This document shows, piece after piece, positions 50,601-58,818 of a stretch of 64,000 bases of DNA. The first letter of the stretch is position 1. Every line of letters starts with the position of its first letter. The stretch is taken from assembly GCA_001643675.2 (NCBI GenBank), contig LSRY02000003.1:248001-312000 (forward strand). The letters run 5' to 3'. The notes under the pieces were generated by a model. It was not told the DNA's origin, made no database searches, and saw only the letters and a program-made list of their open reading frames with translations. Both the position numbers and the translations under genes were made by a program. Origin of the DNA: Monocercomonoides exilis (lineage: Eukaryota; Preaxostyla; Oxymonadida; Polymastigidae).

Positions 50601-52301
50601 CTTGTTGATATTGTGAAGAGTTCTGTGATGATGAAAGACACAACAATCTCGAATTCACCAGATGGTGGAATGACAATGAGTGGAGGAAATATCATGATTG
50701 AAAAAGGAGAGTTTTTGAATAATAATCCATCAATTGAAGGATATCCATCATTGAGAAGAAACATCCTCTGTTCAGATTCAGGAACATTGAATGTGATGAG
50801 TTTGAAAGGAGGAGATGGATGGAAGGATAACACATCATTGTGGATGTTGAATGAAGGGTGCAATTTTGAAGGGATTGTTTCAGAAAGGGATTCATCATTT
50901 TTCATTCCAGTTCTGGAGAGTGTGGAAGCAAAAGAAGAGACAGATAGAATGAAGCTGACATTCAAAGGGATGCTTCTTGTTCCATGCAACTTGTCATTCT
51001 CAGTTGTGAAGAAGAAGGGAGAAGGGAAAGAGATTGAACATTTTGATTTTGATTCAAATGGATTCTTGTCAGAAAGAGAAGTTGAAGGAAGTGCGACAAA
51101 GAATCTTATCAGCAATTGTGGAGATGAAATTGAGGTGAGTGTGCATGTTTTATTTGGGAATGCAGAATCTCCTTCTTCAACAAATTCATTCATTCTGAAA
51201 AATGCAAGTATTACTCCTCCAAAAGTTGATGAAAGAAAAACAGAAGGAGGAAATAAGAATAACAATGGAAATGTGAATATGATTGAATGGAGTTTGTTTG
51301 CCTTTATTGGCTGTGTTGCAGTTATTATTATTCTGTTGTTTGTTATTGTTGTGGTTGTTGTGCTTTTGCGAAGGAAATTGAGGGAAGCAGAAAAGAAAGC
51401 AGAGGAAGCAGAATCAGAAGCAAGACAAATAATGGAAAAGATTGAGAGAAGAAGGGAAAACAATGGGGGATGTATTGAGATGAGCGAGATGCCATCCACA
51501 CTGCTGGAAGGGATGACAAGCCAAATTCCACTTCTCATTGACAACGATGAAGAAGATCTTCCAGAGCCTCCGTCAATGACTGATGGAGAGCTGAATGAAA
51601 ATGATTTTCCAGATTTGGAACCACCATTGCTATTTTCTGAGGACGATTCTGCTGCTGGAGCACCAAAATCTCATTCACTCAATGTGATATCAGCGAAGAA
51701 ACCATTTCGAGAGAAAGAGAAAAAGAACATCAAAACATTACACTCAGTGATTCATTCAGTTCAGGGCAATTTCACACTGGGAACAAGAGCGATGGATGTT
51801 GTTGATGGAAAAGAGGTGGTTTTGGCAGTGGCAGAGCTATTTGAGCATTTGATTTCAGTTGATGATGAAAGGGTGGAAATGATGGCGAGGCAGCTGTGCC
51901 CATATACAATCTTTGTTGAGGAAGGGAGCAATGAAATATTTGTTTTGACAGAGGAATTGGAGGAAGAGAAGCAGAAGGAAGAAATGAAACGATGGAAGGC
52001 ACCAGAAATTGGAAATGAAGATGAGGAAGTGGAAAATGATGGAATTGAGCAAGCAGTTGTATTCACACTTGGACTGATACTCCATGAAATGACAACAGGA
52101 GAAGTGCCATTGAGTGAATGTGAAGCCGAGGAAGCACAGGAGATGATGAGGGATGGAGTGCGACCACTGACAGACGGAATCGAAGGAGAAGAAATGGTTG
52201 AGCTGATAGAGAGGATGTGGGGAGATGAGCCAGATATCAGACCCACTTTGGGAGAAGTGATTCAATCGCTGATGGAAATGGCAGAGAATGACGCAGAGTG
52301 A
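44691..52301 (+). CDS. Secreted beta-helix surface protein with TM and C-terminal pseudokinase (copy 2)
   Basis: A single exon of about 2,536 aa from the ATG at 44691, which starts a signal peptide (TAIFLLAITLCML). An upstream in-frame ATG at 44670 is possible. Its first ~1,150 residues closely follow copy 1 at 1.85-7.9 kb: the Cys-containing opening (SLCVTHL, CPLLT), a Ser/Pro/His-rich segment and Asn/Ser-rich beta-helix repeats. It has four 'GxDxxxCGxxxxPC' modules (near 46511, 47648, 48597 and 49749) against two in copy 1. A TM lies at ~2202-2226. The tail ends in a kinase-like C-lobe (RWKAPEI; VVFTLGLILHEMTTGEVPLS; PDIRPTLGEVIQSL) without G-loop, HRD or DFG, so it is a pseudokinase. The stop is TGA. 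A cell-surface receptor or adhesin that signals by binding rather than phosphorylation is inferred. Confidence 0.85.
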   Translation: MKGNSTAIFLLAITLCMLTRSEVVENTIPNGQAENVGNARFNHITCAETSLKIINTSLCVTHLTMAPLAGCPLLTAQHHSAATICSSTCQVNPATKSPLFLSAHASIILSNFSLTTHQPAILSFPLFSTPNNLFPDAHSPIPASFSISHSSFSSFISLVQPFLFSPSSLSSPSPSPSPSLFPSPSSSSSSPTSSSFSSPSSSPSPLHNHHQSHPHLQIHLNLHLSNTIFSNISSPQSPLSLPFLPSHSLNPFISTTSSSSSSSTSTNTNSIPSFSLHSSLSIHSTIFLRTRNPIDGAILPNLNSPFTSLSAFNTSFLHQTRSLPNAAVVHIGTESQRKTPGRLTSFDANSHIFKWCEWNESNGGSDWGGALKVVCTNANLTITSCSFFNCSCTGNGEGGAIFCRYLLKISITKSNFTNCSAFGGGAAAIWHPQSNAVYSFSENRVDSCKIKGNYGTGWYFGLDNMPSDAKFLFKNCSCIANTGGNAAGAVTFHYPPPQKPKQCLLQECQFINNKVENPTSYGGAALCCTNTFTWMNGNKFITFCFFDGNTATNGRGNDVFFYGSDITQSPFQQCGSTTESKRVYNNGKADSDVYNSWLPIINQNKIVSNGGSDVDACGKTQQSPCATVEYALGCVAPFSDASLSLLVSTFTPTKTLTFRAPNTKITGNGTTATTIASSGIPQPQNSYSQSSQSASSFSSFPSSTSSSPDPSATSALFQQTQGSLTVSALAIAHNSSNPITPILFHLSQNSPSLNLNATTITGTTSNSITTPLFFLTAGSLALNHTAITHLTLNSQSIFHLTSFTAPLTLNSSNITHITSTATPASCVLSSATSPALSLSLANCTITNINSAPQHQQTATDGGCISFASSVPANTFSVSDSTFFSCCVSEDVNNGGKGGGIYLDCSLNEGGFQLSSISFSGCSATVGKNMFVKSNNLVDTMNTERFAFDCSGYSNDGNAFVGEDGGYGEMDLRVFLVSLKWMVVSVSTGGHDTLGCGNEKFPCESMKSGIDHIDRSGTVGERKVKVKDEVTIEDIYSFTDELVIDGCVNEGDAIKHKPIRFESSIKENSASLSSSVISSIQPLSFFYLKLQIPSQFVPSMNSLISSSGVLELVNCLFEIQSIADIVQYSLITTTTGSCTLKGCSLTDCSFAVSPLVMASSVLLENSNFSNIANVGSEEGGIARVTLKNDEDLVIKSTNASSCSLSSSNGKGGFLYLDCENCLSEKPFVFDIGVTFENNNAATGRNMFILANDLNTSVTNDSFKFDYLSMINESNLFVGSDDFHSNKDLFMFLIPYSSIEIFISSEGYDVVRCGSEKEPCFTMWKGMENMKKEIGNKTIQIEGSTIIRDSYNVSNYQIKKSVKMGEEDIKAILSFEKAIGSQLEYFMENDEHLELSNIQLQLTSGFDNSAKTIISNKNGELVISGCSFHSEAGVNNGFDCVFVDAIGGSVEVNDLSIESCNVGNSIFSINNAGVSCQLKNVRVKLLNESGGCLLLIKGSELTTKINEVGEEVSLNIDNSSFSGVKRSDNGASVLESKSDKKICLIVKESNITEDKAEDSEKGGAIFFTLGSSGSMNMIDSKITNCNCSISSGKGGGVYLTTDERGELNFSFAGMKLSSNTARVGNDIFIECFNITWQINERQFQFDLREGHYSRINAIYGIDECEYPSLTDLIGFVTIHQSDTIIVSSVNGSDDRQCGTNALPCDSIDYGLVHLASDILSLIFVVEKSVIEEEINLKEMSLSSKNRDLCEVEVKSNIGTTREALVITTGTVSLLRVNFVFDPNFVSQHESLISPEGGILEIMNCLFTSKQSNEEENEAFANIPFHTIKMVKGELQLDGCTISNLILHESALHLSSPFPLVIDSLTICNSTIETSLIDINECGQLTIKDFKTENISVEGNEESLISCLAMKKTIQLANCTMGGVSSKTTKGKLMKLENCLDVKMDSCIFDGSSKERNEKNSNTEGEMCRWEGSLVDIVKSSVMMKDTTISNSPDGGMTMSGGNIMIEKGEFLNNNPSIEGYPSLRRNILCSDSGTLNVMSLKGGDGWKDNTSLWMLNEGCNFEGIVSERDSSFFIPVLESVEAKEETDRMKLTFKGMLLVPCNLSFSVVKKKGEGKEIEHFDFDSNGFLSEREVEGSATKNLISNCGDEIEVSVHVLFGNAESPSSTNSFILKNASITPPKVDERKTEGGNKNNNGNVNMIEWSLFAFIGCVAVIIILLFVIVVVVVLLRRKLREAEKKAEEAESEARQIMEKIERRRENNGGCIEMSEMPSTLLEGMTSQIPLLIDNDEEDLPEPPSMTDGELNENDFPDLEPPLLFSEDDSAAGAPKSHSLNVISAKKPFREKEKKNIKTLHSVIHSVQGNFTLGTRAMDVVDGKEVVLAVAELFEHLISVDDERVEMMARQLCPYTIFVEEGSNEIFVLTEELEEEKQKEEMKRWKAPEIGNEDEEVENDGIEQAVVFTLGLILHEMTTGEVPLSECEAEEAQEMMRDGVRPLTDGIEGEEMVELIERMWGDEPDIRPTLGEVIQSLMEMAENDAE

Positions 52302-53334
52302 CATGAGATACGAATTCAATGAACACCAACCAAAAACTTGCATTTTGTGAACTTGGAGAAACTGAAACTTGCTTTTCTCTTTTTGTTTAATTTGAAGCTT
52401 CTTAAACGATTTGTGCCGATCCAGAAATGTTTTATATGATGGCTTTGTGGTTATTTTTATGAATAATCGCGTCAATACTGAAATCTAATTAAAAACCAAA
52501 ACTTGTTTTCCATTTCGTTGCTTATTCAAGTCCATTTTGATTTGGAATTGAAAAAGTGATTTGTTGAAAAGTTTAATCAGCTTTGAATGTTATTTGAATT
52601 TCATTTTATCGCTCATGCCAAACAGCTGAGAATATCATTATATTTCAAGCAACAACTGCTTCAAATCAGGTTTTCAATTATGTTCTAAAATGCATTGCAT
52701 TGGAAATGAAAGGAAAATTAAATAAAACCACTCGTTTTAGCGAAAAATATTTATTTTGTGAATTTTCATGTGAATTTTCTTATGGCTAATCCTATTTGAA
52801 ATCAAACTTTTTCTTCAGTCTTCATCATTTTTTTCTCAATGTGAATTCCATAGTGTGTTTAATGATCAATGGATTAGGGTCATATTTTTATTAGATCCTA
52901 TTTTTTTTTAAATCAATTATTTTGCCATCCACATTTCGATTTATTAATTGAGTTTTTGGTATTTAAGAATTATTTTATTAACTGAATACATCCTTTTAAA
53001 TGCGTAACCTGTTTCTTATGGGGAGGAGTGGTGGTTGAAAGCCTCCAGTTGAAACTATATCAGTTACAGGTTGGTTCAAATGAATGAAATTCTTAATAAT
53101 ATGCATTTGATGCACAAAAAAATGTTTTTAAAAGAATATTGAAATTTATTTCAATAAAATAAAAAATTGGCTAAATGATTATAACCCAAAAAATAAAAAA
53201 CGAAAAATGAAGTTGCAAGGAAATCTACTGCGGGTCAGCTGAAGCTGCTGGAGGCGATGCTATCATTCAAATATCTGTAATTTTGGAATCCACTGGAGCG
53301 AATAGCACACATATAAAACGATGGAGCTGTGCGT
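52302..53334. other. Intergenic / 5' part of the DDE_1 transposon
   Basis: AT-rich and without a supported gene. It should contain the left end of the pogo-type transposon, but I could not find a matching terminal inverted repeat. Confidence 0.5.
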
Positions 53335-54653
53335 ATGGTGGATGCATACAACAGCAAAAAATTCAGCAAAATTCGAATCAAGCGTGCGGTGAAGGCTGTT
53401 CGGCAAGGCAGACTGGTTTCGAAAATTGGAAGACCTACTGTGGTCATTGGCGAAAAAGAGCATACAGTGATGTACGAAACAACAATAGAATCACTCTCTG
53501 GAGCTAGCCTAACCATCAAGAAAATGCGTGAACTGGTTTGCATAAATATTCTTTGAAATGAATCAATTAATATTAATTAGATTGAAAACGTTGTTAGTGA
53601 TTTGAAACCAGAAAACAAGCCAGATGTCGAAGTTTCTGCTTCCGTTTCCTACGACTTTTTCAAAAGACATCCCGAGCTGAAGACTTCAATGCCGAAAATT
53701 GTTGATGCAATTAGACTTGCCGTATCATTCTTACAAGTTCAAAAGCCTAGATCTGAAATAATCGATGGATTACACCAGAAATGTTATGACAACAAAGTCC
53801 TCATCTTCAACGTGGACAAGACATCGCTCAGGGTTCCCGACAGCTCCAATCGGAATGTCGTTCATCCGGCTAATACAAAACCCGGTTTCGCTAAATCTGC
53901 GGTGCGAATGGCGAATTCCACACTGATTGCGGAGGTCGCAGCTGATGGACAATCACTTCCTCCATTTGTTCTGTTGCCGAGTCTCAAACTTCCTAATGAC
54001 CTGAAGCCTCTTCAGTCTTTAAATCTTGAGATTTGGCCGAACAAATGCGGATGGATTGAATCTTCAACGTTTAGGAATGATGCACTCACAATTCTTCTCA
54101 CTTCAATCAAAGAAAGAAGGCAACGCATGTCACTCGACGAATCGCAATGCTTGCTTCTCATCGACTCACACATTTCTCGAGCAGATCCAACAATCTGGCG
54201 AGAGTTCAAAAAAGAAAATGTGGATGTTGTGACATTCGTCCATCACAGCACACACATCTCCCAGCCACTTGACCAAGGCACATTTGCAGTTCTGAAGCCT
54301 GAGATGAGCTCACAGGTTGAAGTGCCTTATCCTCGCCTTCAACTTCGAAGAGAACTGCTCTTATTGAAGCTCTCCAACAATCAATTCATTCGGCGCTATC
54401 ACCTTCTGTCATTAATAGAGCATTCAAATGCAGCGGCGTGCTGAAAGACTCGCCTGGGCCAGTTCTGATGAAGCTTCCACTTTCATCGAGTTATTATCTT
54501 CCTTCACATAAAAATCGATTTGACTTCCACGGTAAAGAAATAACAGAAGAAAAGGCGCTAAATGAGTGGGATGATTATTTGAAAAAGAAAAGTGAAATGG
54601 AAAATGAAAAAGAAAACATTTCTGATGAAAAAAATGATGAAACAACAAATTAA
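53335..54653 (+). CDS. Pogo/Tigger-type DDE_1 transposase, spliced
   Basis: Exon 1 (53335-53535) encodes a psq/CENP-B-like DNA-binding start (KIRIKRAVKAVRQGR, IGRPTVVIGEKE, TIKKMREL). It splices over a 45-bp GT-AG intron to 53581. Exon 2 has the DDE_1 landmarks: first D in LIFNVDKTSL, second D in LLLIDSHISR, and THISQPLDQGTF, with D as third acidic residue as in the Tc1/mariner-pogo group. The uninterrupted frame then ends at 54444. Removing a 35-bp GT-AG segment (54316-54350) moves to the frame that continues family-like (ALIEALQQS, INRAFKCSGV) to a TAA at 54653. That gives 412 aa without any break. If that intron is not real, the gene has a frameshift. The region between RQGR and GRPTVV is shorter than in typical members, so part of the N-terminal HTH may be lost. 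No TIRs were found. Confidence 0.7.
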
Positions 54654-54822
54654 ACAAAAAAGTTGTAAAGAAAGTTCAAAATACTTCAAGATGAGAACGA
54701 TATTGAGATAAAAATCATCTGATGAAATTGAAAGTGGAAGGGGAAAAAGAAAAATCATTCGCAAAAACAATTCGAGCTTTGAATTTTTTTAAAATTTTTT
54801 TATTTCGAAAAATTTGGAAACA

Positions 54823-54828
54823 AATAAA
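54823..54828 (+). repeat. Target-site duplication (left), AATAAA
   Basis: AATAAA directly abuts the outer end of the left TIR and is repeated directly outside the right TIR at 60060-60065. A 6-bp duplication fits Polinton/retroviral-type integrases. The motif is low complexity, so chance cannot be excluded on this site alone. Confidence 0.65.
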
Positions 54829-56069
54829 AGAGATATGGTATATCAGCCATAGATCCATCTCGATTAGGCCAATCAATATTATCGATTTATGAATATCTGG
54901 TGGTTGTTATCATCTTGCATAATAAGTTGGAATAGGCAATGATAATAAGATAGAGATCGATGATTATTGCTGATACTCTTAGGGGTTTATCATGATTAGA
55001 TATTCAGTGATGTTCTATAAAGATGAAGTCGTTGATAGGTGTAATCGAGATATATCCATAGCGGGTATACCATATCTCCAGGAAGGAGATTAGCTAAAAG
55101 ATTAACTGAAAGACAAGCTGGAAGTGTTCAAGTTGGTAAATTAGTGGTGAAATTTGATGAAATCGTTGATGAAATACACGTGTTGAACATGTGTTGAATG
55201 TGTTGATGTTACCGTTGGTGAAATCATCGGTGTTATCGTTTGCGAAATCGTAAATAAAAATTATTGATTTTGTTTTTTGTTTTATAGCAAATGGGTTTGA
55301 AGAAGATTTACGCAACTGTGGAAGAAGCGAAAGCGGCTCAACAGAAACAAATTAAACAGTTTCAGGAAAAACGTAAAGAAGAAACTAAGTATTTCAACGA
55401 ACATGTATCTGAAAAACAGAAGTTGATAAAGATATTGAGGAGAAAGCTTATCGAAAGTGATGAGTTGTTAGATGAGTTGATGGAAAAAGTTAATGGATAT
55501 TTGCCTGCACAGGGTGGACAGGTTAAGCTGGTCAGGTTTTGGAGGTAATGCTGTGGCTGGGAAATATTGAGTTAAATCTCCGAGCTTTTCACCTGCACTG
55601 GGTGCACCGGGTGCACTGAATCAATTATATTCTCCAAAATATATGGGCAAACGGTCAAACTGAACAAATTGTGCATAATACAATTTATGTTAAAATTGAT
55701 GAAATATAACATACTACACACGTTTTTTGTACCGTTGATTGTATCAAACAGTGTCCACGGTGGCGTTGTGGTGGATTGCCAATATCTATATTTTTGCTTG
55801 GAAAAAGTGTCAACCCGTAAACTGGATACCGAATTGTGGAAATATCGAGAAGCTGGGGGAATGGAAATATTGGCTGAAATCTCCGAGCTGGAAGCGTGTC
55901 CTGGTGTCCTGGTGGAACGGTTCTTTTAATTTCATCTGAAAAAAGCTGCCAACATGCCATTTCTACCAATATGAGCATTTTACCCCTAATTTGGTATGAT
56001 TTTGAGGGTTTTTATTTATTTTTGACTGTATCATCATTTTTCCACATTGCCACATGGTATCGTTGATGG
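54829..56069 (+). repeat. Left terminal inverted repeat, 1,241 bp
   Basis: Reverse complement of 58819-60059 with no length difference (all paired coordinates sum to 114888). The frames read from both copies are identical, so the arms are identical or nearly so. The outer ~220 bp is AT-rich. The inner part contains GC-richer short tandem motifs such as GGTGCACCGGGTGCAC near 55600. Confidence 0.95.
55291..55929 (+). CDS. TIR-encoded protein (left copy), two in-frame TAA codons
   Basis: One frame of 212 codons plus stop, starting MGLKKIYATVEEAKAAQQKQ. The first 85 residues are a charged coiled coil (EKRKEETKYFNEH, KLIKILRRKLIESDELLDEL). The frame stops at TAA 55546 and TAA 55573, then remains open for 117 further codons with Cys/Trp-rich sequence and EILAEISELEACPG before TAA 55927. 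With TGA as the only stop it would run to 55974. A 38-bp GT...AG stretch (about 55249-55286) lies directly 5' of the start and could be an intron. An antisense frame (55978-55685) of 97 codons also exists. No family is recognised. Confidence 0.45.
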
Positions 56070-56300
56070 CACACATCAGTTGTAATGTCAATTGTTAAGA
56101 ACAGATGTTTTGCCTGCACCGGGGACAAAATGGTGGATAATTTGGTGCTGTGGCTGGGAAATATTGAGTTAAATCTCGGTGCTGGAGGTGTGGACAGGTG
56201 GACAGGACTGGACAGGATAAATTTCATTCTCTAAAATATGTGGGCAAACGGGCAAACTGAGCAAATTGGGAAAAATACATTTAATGTGAAAATTAACTGT
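55497..56300. repeat. Diverged ~200-bp direct repeat spanning the TIR inner edge
   Basis: About 55497-55703 (inside the TIR) resembles 56107-56300 (56070-56300 lies inside the unique part). Shared blocks include CTGGGAAATATTGAGTTAAA and the GGGCAAACGG/CAAACTGA/CAAATTG series. A third short copy of the first block is at ~55861-55896. These could be binding sites for the element's replication protein or a duplicated coding module. Confidence 0.65.
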
Positions 56301-56409
56301 TTTCCGTCAAAGTTCGACATAAACCTCAACATCATCTTACCTGTAAATTTTCGTTTCAAAAATAAATCTGTTACAAAAAAATTAGTTTTTTTTTTTAAAT
56401 TTTTTAAAA

Positions 56410-58779
56410 ATGACAAACCCCCAAGCAGACTCTGACAATGTAATCCAACAATTAATTGATTCAATTTCAACAGAACAGCAAACGCTGGGAGAACGAATGA
56501 AAGATCACCTTGTTGATTTGTTCGACTACAAGAAATACTCTGATAAGTAGCAGGACCGACGAAATACAGGAACAGCTGTTGATATCAGCAAATGTGAGGA
56601 TATTTGTGTCGTTGATGTTGATATTAACAAATCCCTTCAAGCTGAACAAACGAAAACCATCAGGAATTCCATTCTCAAGAAACTCCCCCGAAATGTCGGA
56701 CTTGTTCAAACAGTTAATGGTGGTCTTCATATTTATTGTGAGCTGTGTGGTAATCCCCTCAAATGTTCATCACAAACCAAAATGTTCATGAGTCCAGAGT
56801 ACGATATCGACATTTTTGCAGGTATTGGAGAGGGAAAACAGAGGCTTGTAGTTCAAGCTGACTCTTCATACAGAGAGATAAAAGATGGCAAGAGAATCAT
56901 CACCTAATACATTCCCCTCAACAATTACAGAGAGCTCAGAGATCTTTCATCACTCGAGAGTGTTCTTGACGTATTCGGTATTGACCTCAAAACAGAGAAT
57001 ACAACAGCAGTAATGGCAGCTGAACCACACAATCTTCTCACACAAGATGGTGTCGTTGATGTATCTCCAACCATCGCTCTTGCTCTTGTTGATGGATTCA
57101 AAGATGTTGAAATACATAACGACACAGGTTCTTTGTCACTTGATTCTGAGTTAACTCTTAAACCGTTATTTGCAGCTCTCAACTCACTCGTCAACATTAA
57201 CGGTTTCGACAACCAATCGATTGATTTTCTTTACAATCAAATCAGAGAGACAGCTGCTCTAACAGCAAATGCAATCACTCGCTTTGAAGAGAAACGAAAC
57301 AGGAACAGGGATCACAAGTCACATCCATTTGTTCGACAAAAGATTGTCAAGAGATGGAATCCAACATATTACAACGATGAGATCATTCCACTCCTCAGAA
57401 AAGAGAATGAGCAAAAGGAAGAACCTCCACGAGAAATTGCAGTTCATGAAACAGATCTCAACTCATCGTTCTCGTTCTCTGAAATCAGGGATAAAGCTTG
57501 TCGAAAACAAAACTTCTCACTGTCTGAAGTCGCTAAAGATTTCACAAATGTTCTGAGGTTTGTTGGAGCAAGGATGGAATTCATTGTGAAAGAGTTTGAC
57601 ATTCACACCTCTTATTATTCAATTACATTTAAGACATAATCAACAATGTTCGAATTGTTCAAAACTATGAAACTCTGGTATGATAATAAATAGACTCTCA
57701 CAGTTGAGACAGCTTTCGAACATTTCTCACATGTTCTTTCGATTGATGGGGTGAAGTTCTTCTCAGATAACCCTCGAATATTCTCTCTGTTCCATGGGTT
57801 CAAATATCAAATGGCAAACGAACAAAACAACGAAATCATCAAACCATTCCTCGATTTCACACGAGAAGTTATCGTCAACGACAACGATGAACTCTATCAA
57901 TACATCCTCTGTTGGATTTCGTCAATTATTCAAAATCCTGGAGAAAAAACAAAAACATCACTTGTTCTCAAAGGTTTGCAAGGTATTGGAAAGAATGTCT
58001 GGACAAATGAACTTGCTGAATTGTTGGCAGGATATTCATGTCCGAATGTCATAGAAATTGCAGAACTGACAGGACAGTTCAACTCCATCGTCGAAGTGAA
58101 AATGCTGATTGTACTCAACGAATTGAAGAATGTTGGAGATGATCGAACAGCTAACTTTGACGCATTGAAGAAAATAATCACTGATTCAACAATCAGAATC
58201 AATGAGAAGAATCAGCCAAGAAGAACAGCTGAGAATGTAGCTAATTTCATATTTGTGACAAATTACACGTACCCGGTAAAGATTGAGATTGGAGACAGAA
58301 GATATGTTGTTTGTGATTGAAACTCAAAATATAAGAACAATCTCACATTCTTCAAGGATTTCACAAGCTCTTTCGACAGTGAATTCTATGAACAACTTCT
58401 CCGTTATTTCCTTAGTAAAGATCTCTCCAATTTCAACACAAGAGCTATTCCAACGACGGAAGCAAAGGAAGATATCATTGCAGCATCACTCTCTGTCATC
58501 TATGTGTTTTGTCAGGAGCATTACAACAAACTCAAAGAAGGGTGGAGATGTTCTGATGCATTTTGTTTCAGACCAGTTGAATACAAGAACGATCGCTCAT
58601 TCCAACTGGCAATTGAAGACAGATGTGAGAGAACACGAGTAGGCGGAAGAGGAAATCAAGTGTGGTGTTATAAACTCAAGCCAGAGTATGAGCAACTCCT
58701 CAATCGACGTGAAGATGAAGATGACATTGATTGTTCTGTAAAAATTATCTATACACATTCGTTTATTTGGAATCATTAA
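56410..58779 (+). pseudogene. Primase-SF3 helicase (D5-like) frame with 5 internal stop codons
   Basis: A single frame of 789 codons plus stop with no frameshift. The N-terminal ~170 codons carry an archaeo-eukaryotic primase core: CVVDVDIN (56606), NGGLHIYCE (~56716) and EYDIDIFAG (~56804). A linker follows. The C-terminal half is a superfamily 3 helicase with Walker A GLQGIGKNVW (57974-58003), Walker B LIVLNELKN (58105) and sensor/motif C FIFVTNYTYP (~58247), then a winged-helix-like end. Primase plus D5-type helicase starts and drives replication in nucleocytoplasmic viruses, virophages and related elements. Internal stops are TAG 56548, TAA 56905, TAA 57637, TAG 57691 and TGA 58318. In the standard code the gene is dead. 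If TAG/TAA were read as Gln only one stop would remain. All five stops are also one C-to-T step from Gln or Arg codons. Confidence 0.8.
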
Positions 58780-58818
58780 TACACAAACGTTACAAAAGTG
58801 TGTGTCACTTGTTATATT

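Noticed and set aside
52740-53230. Search for terminal inverted repeats of the pogo-type transposon against 54657-54830
   Set aside because: Only A/T-run similarities found; none convincing.
55685-55978. 97-codon antisense frame in each TIR
   Set aside because: Overlaps the sense frame, which has a coiled-coil start and repeated peptide modules; no independent support, though not excluded.
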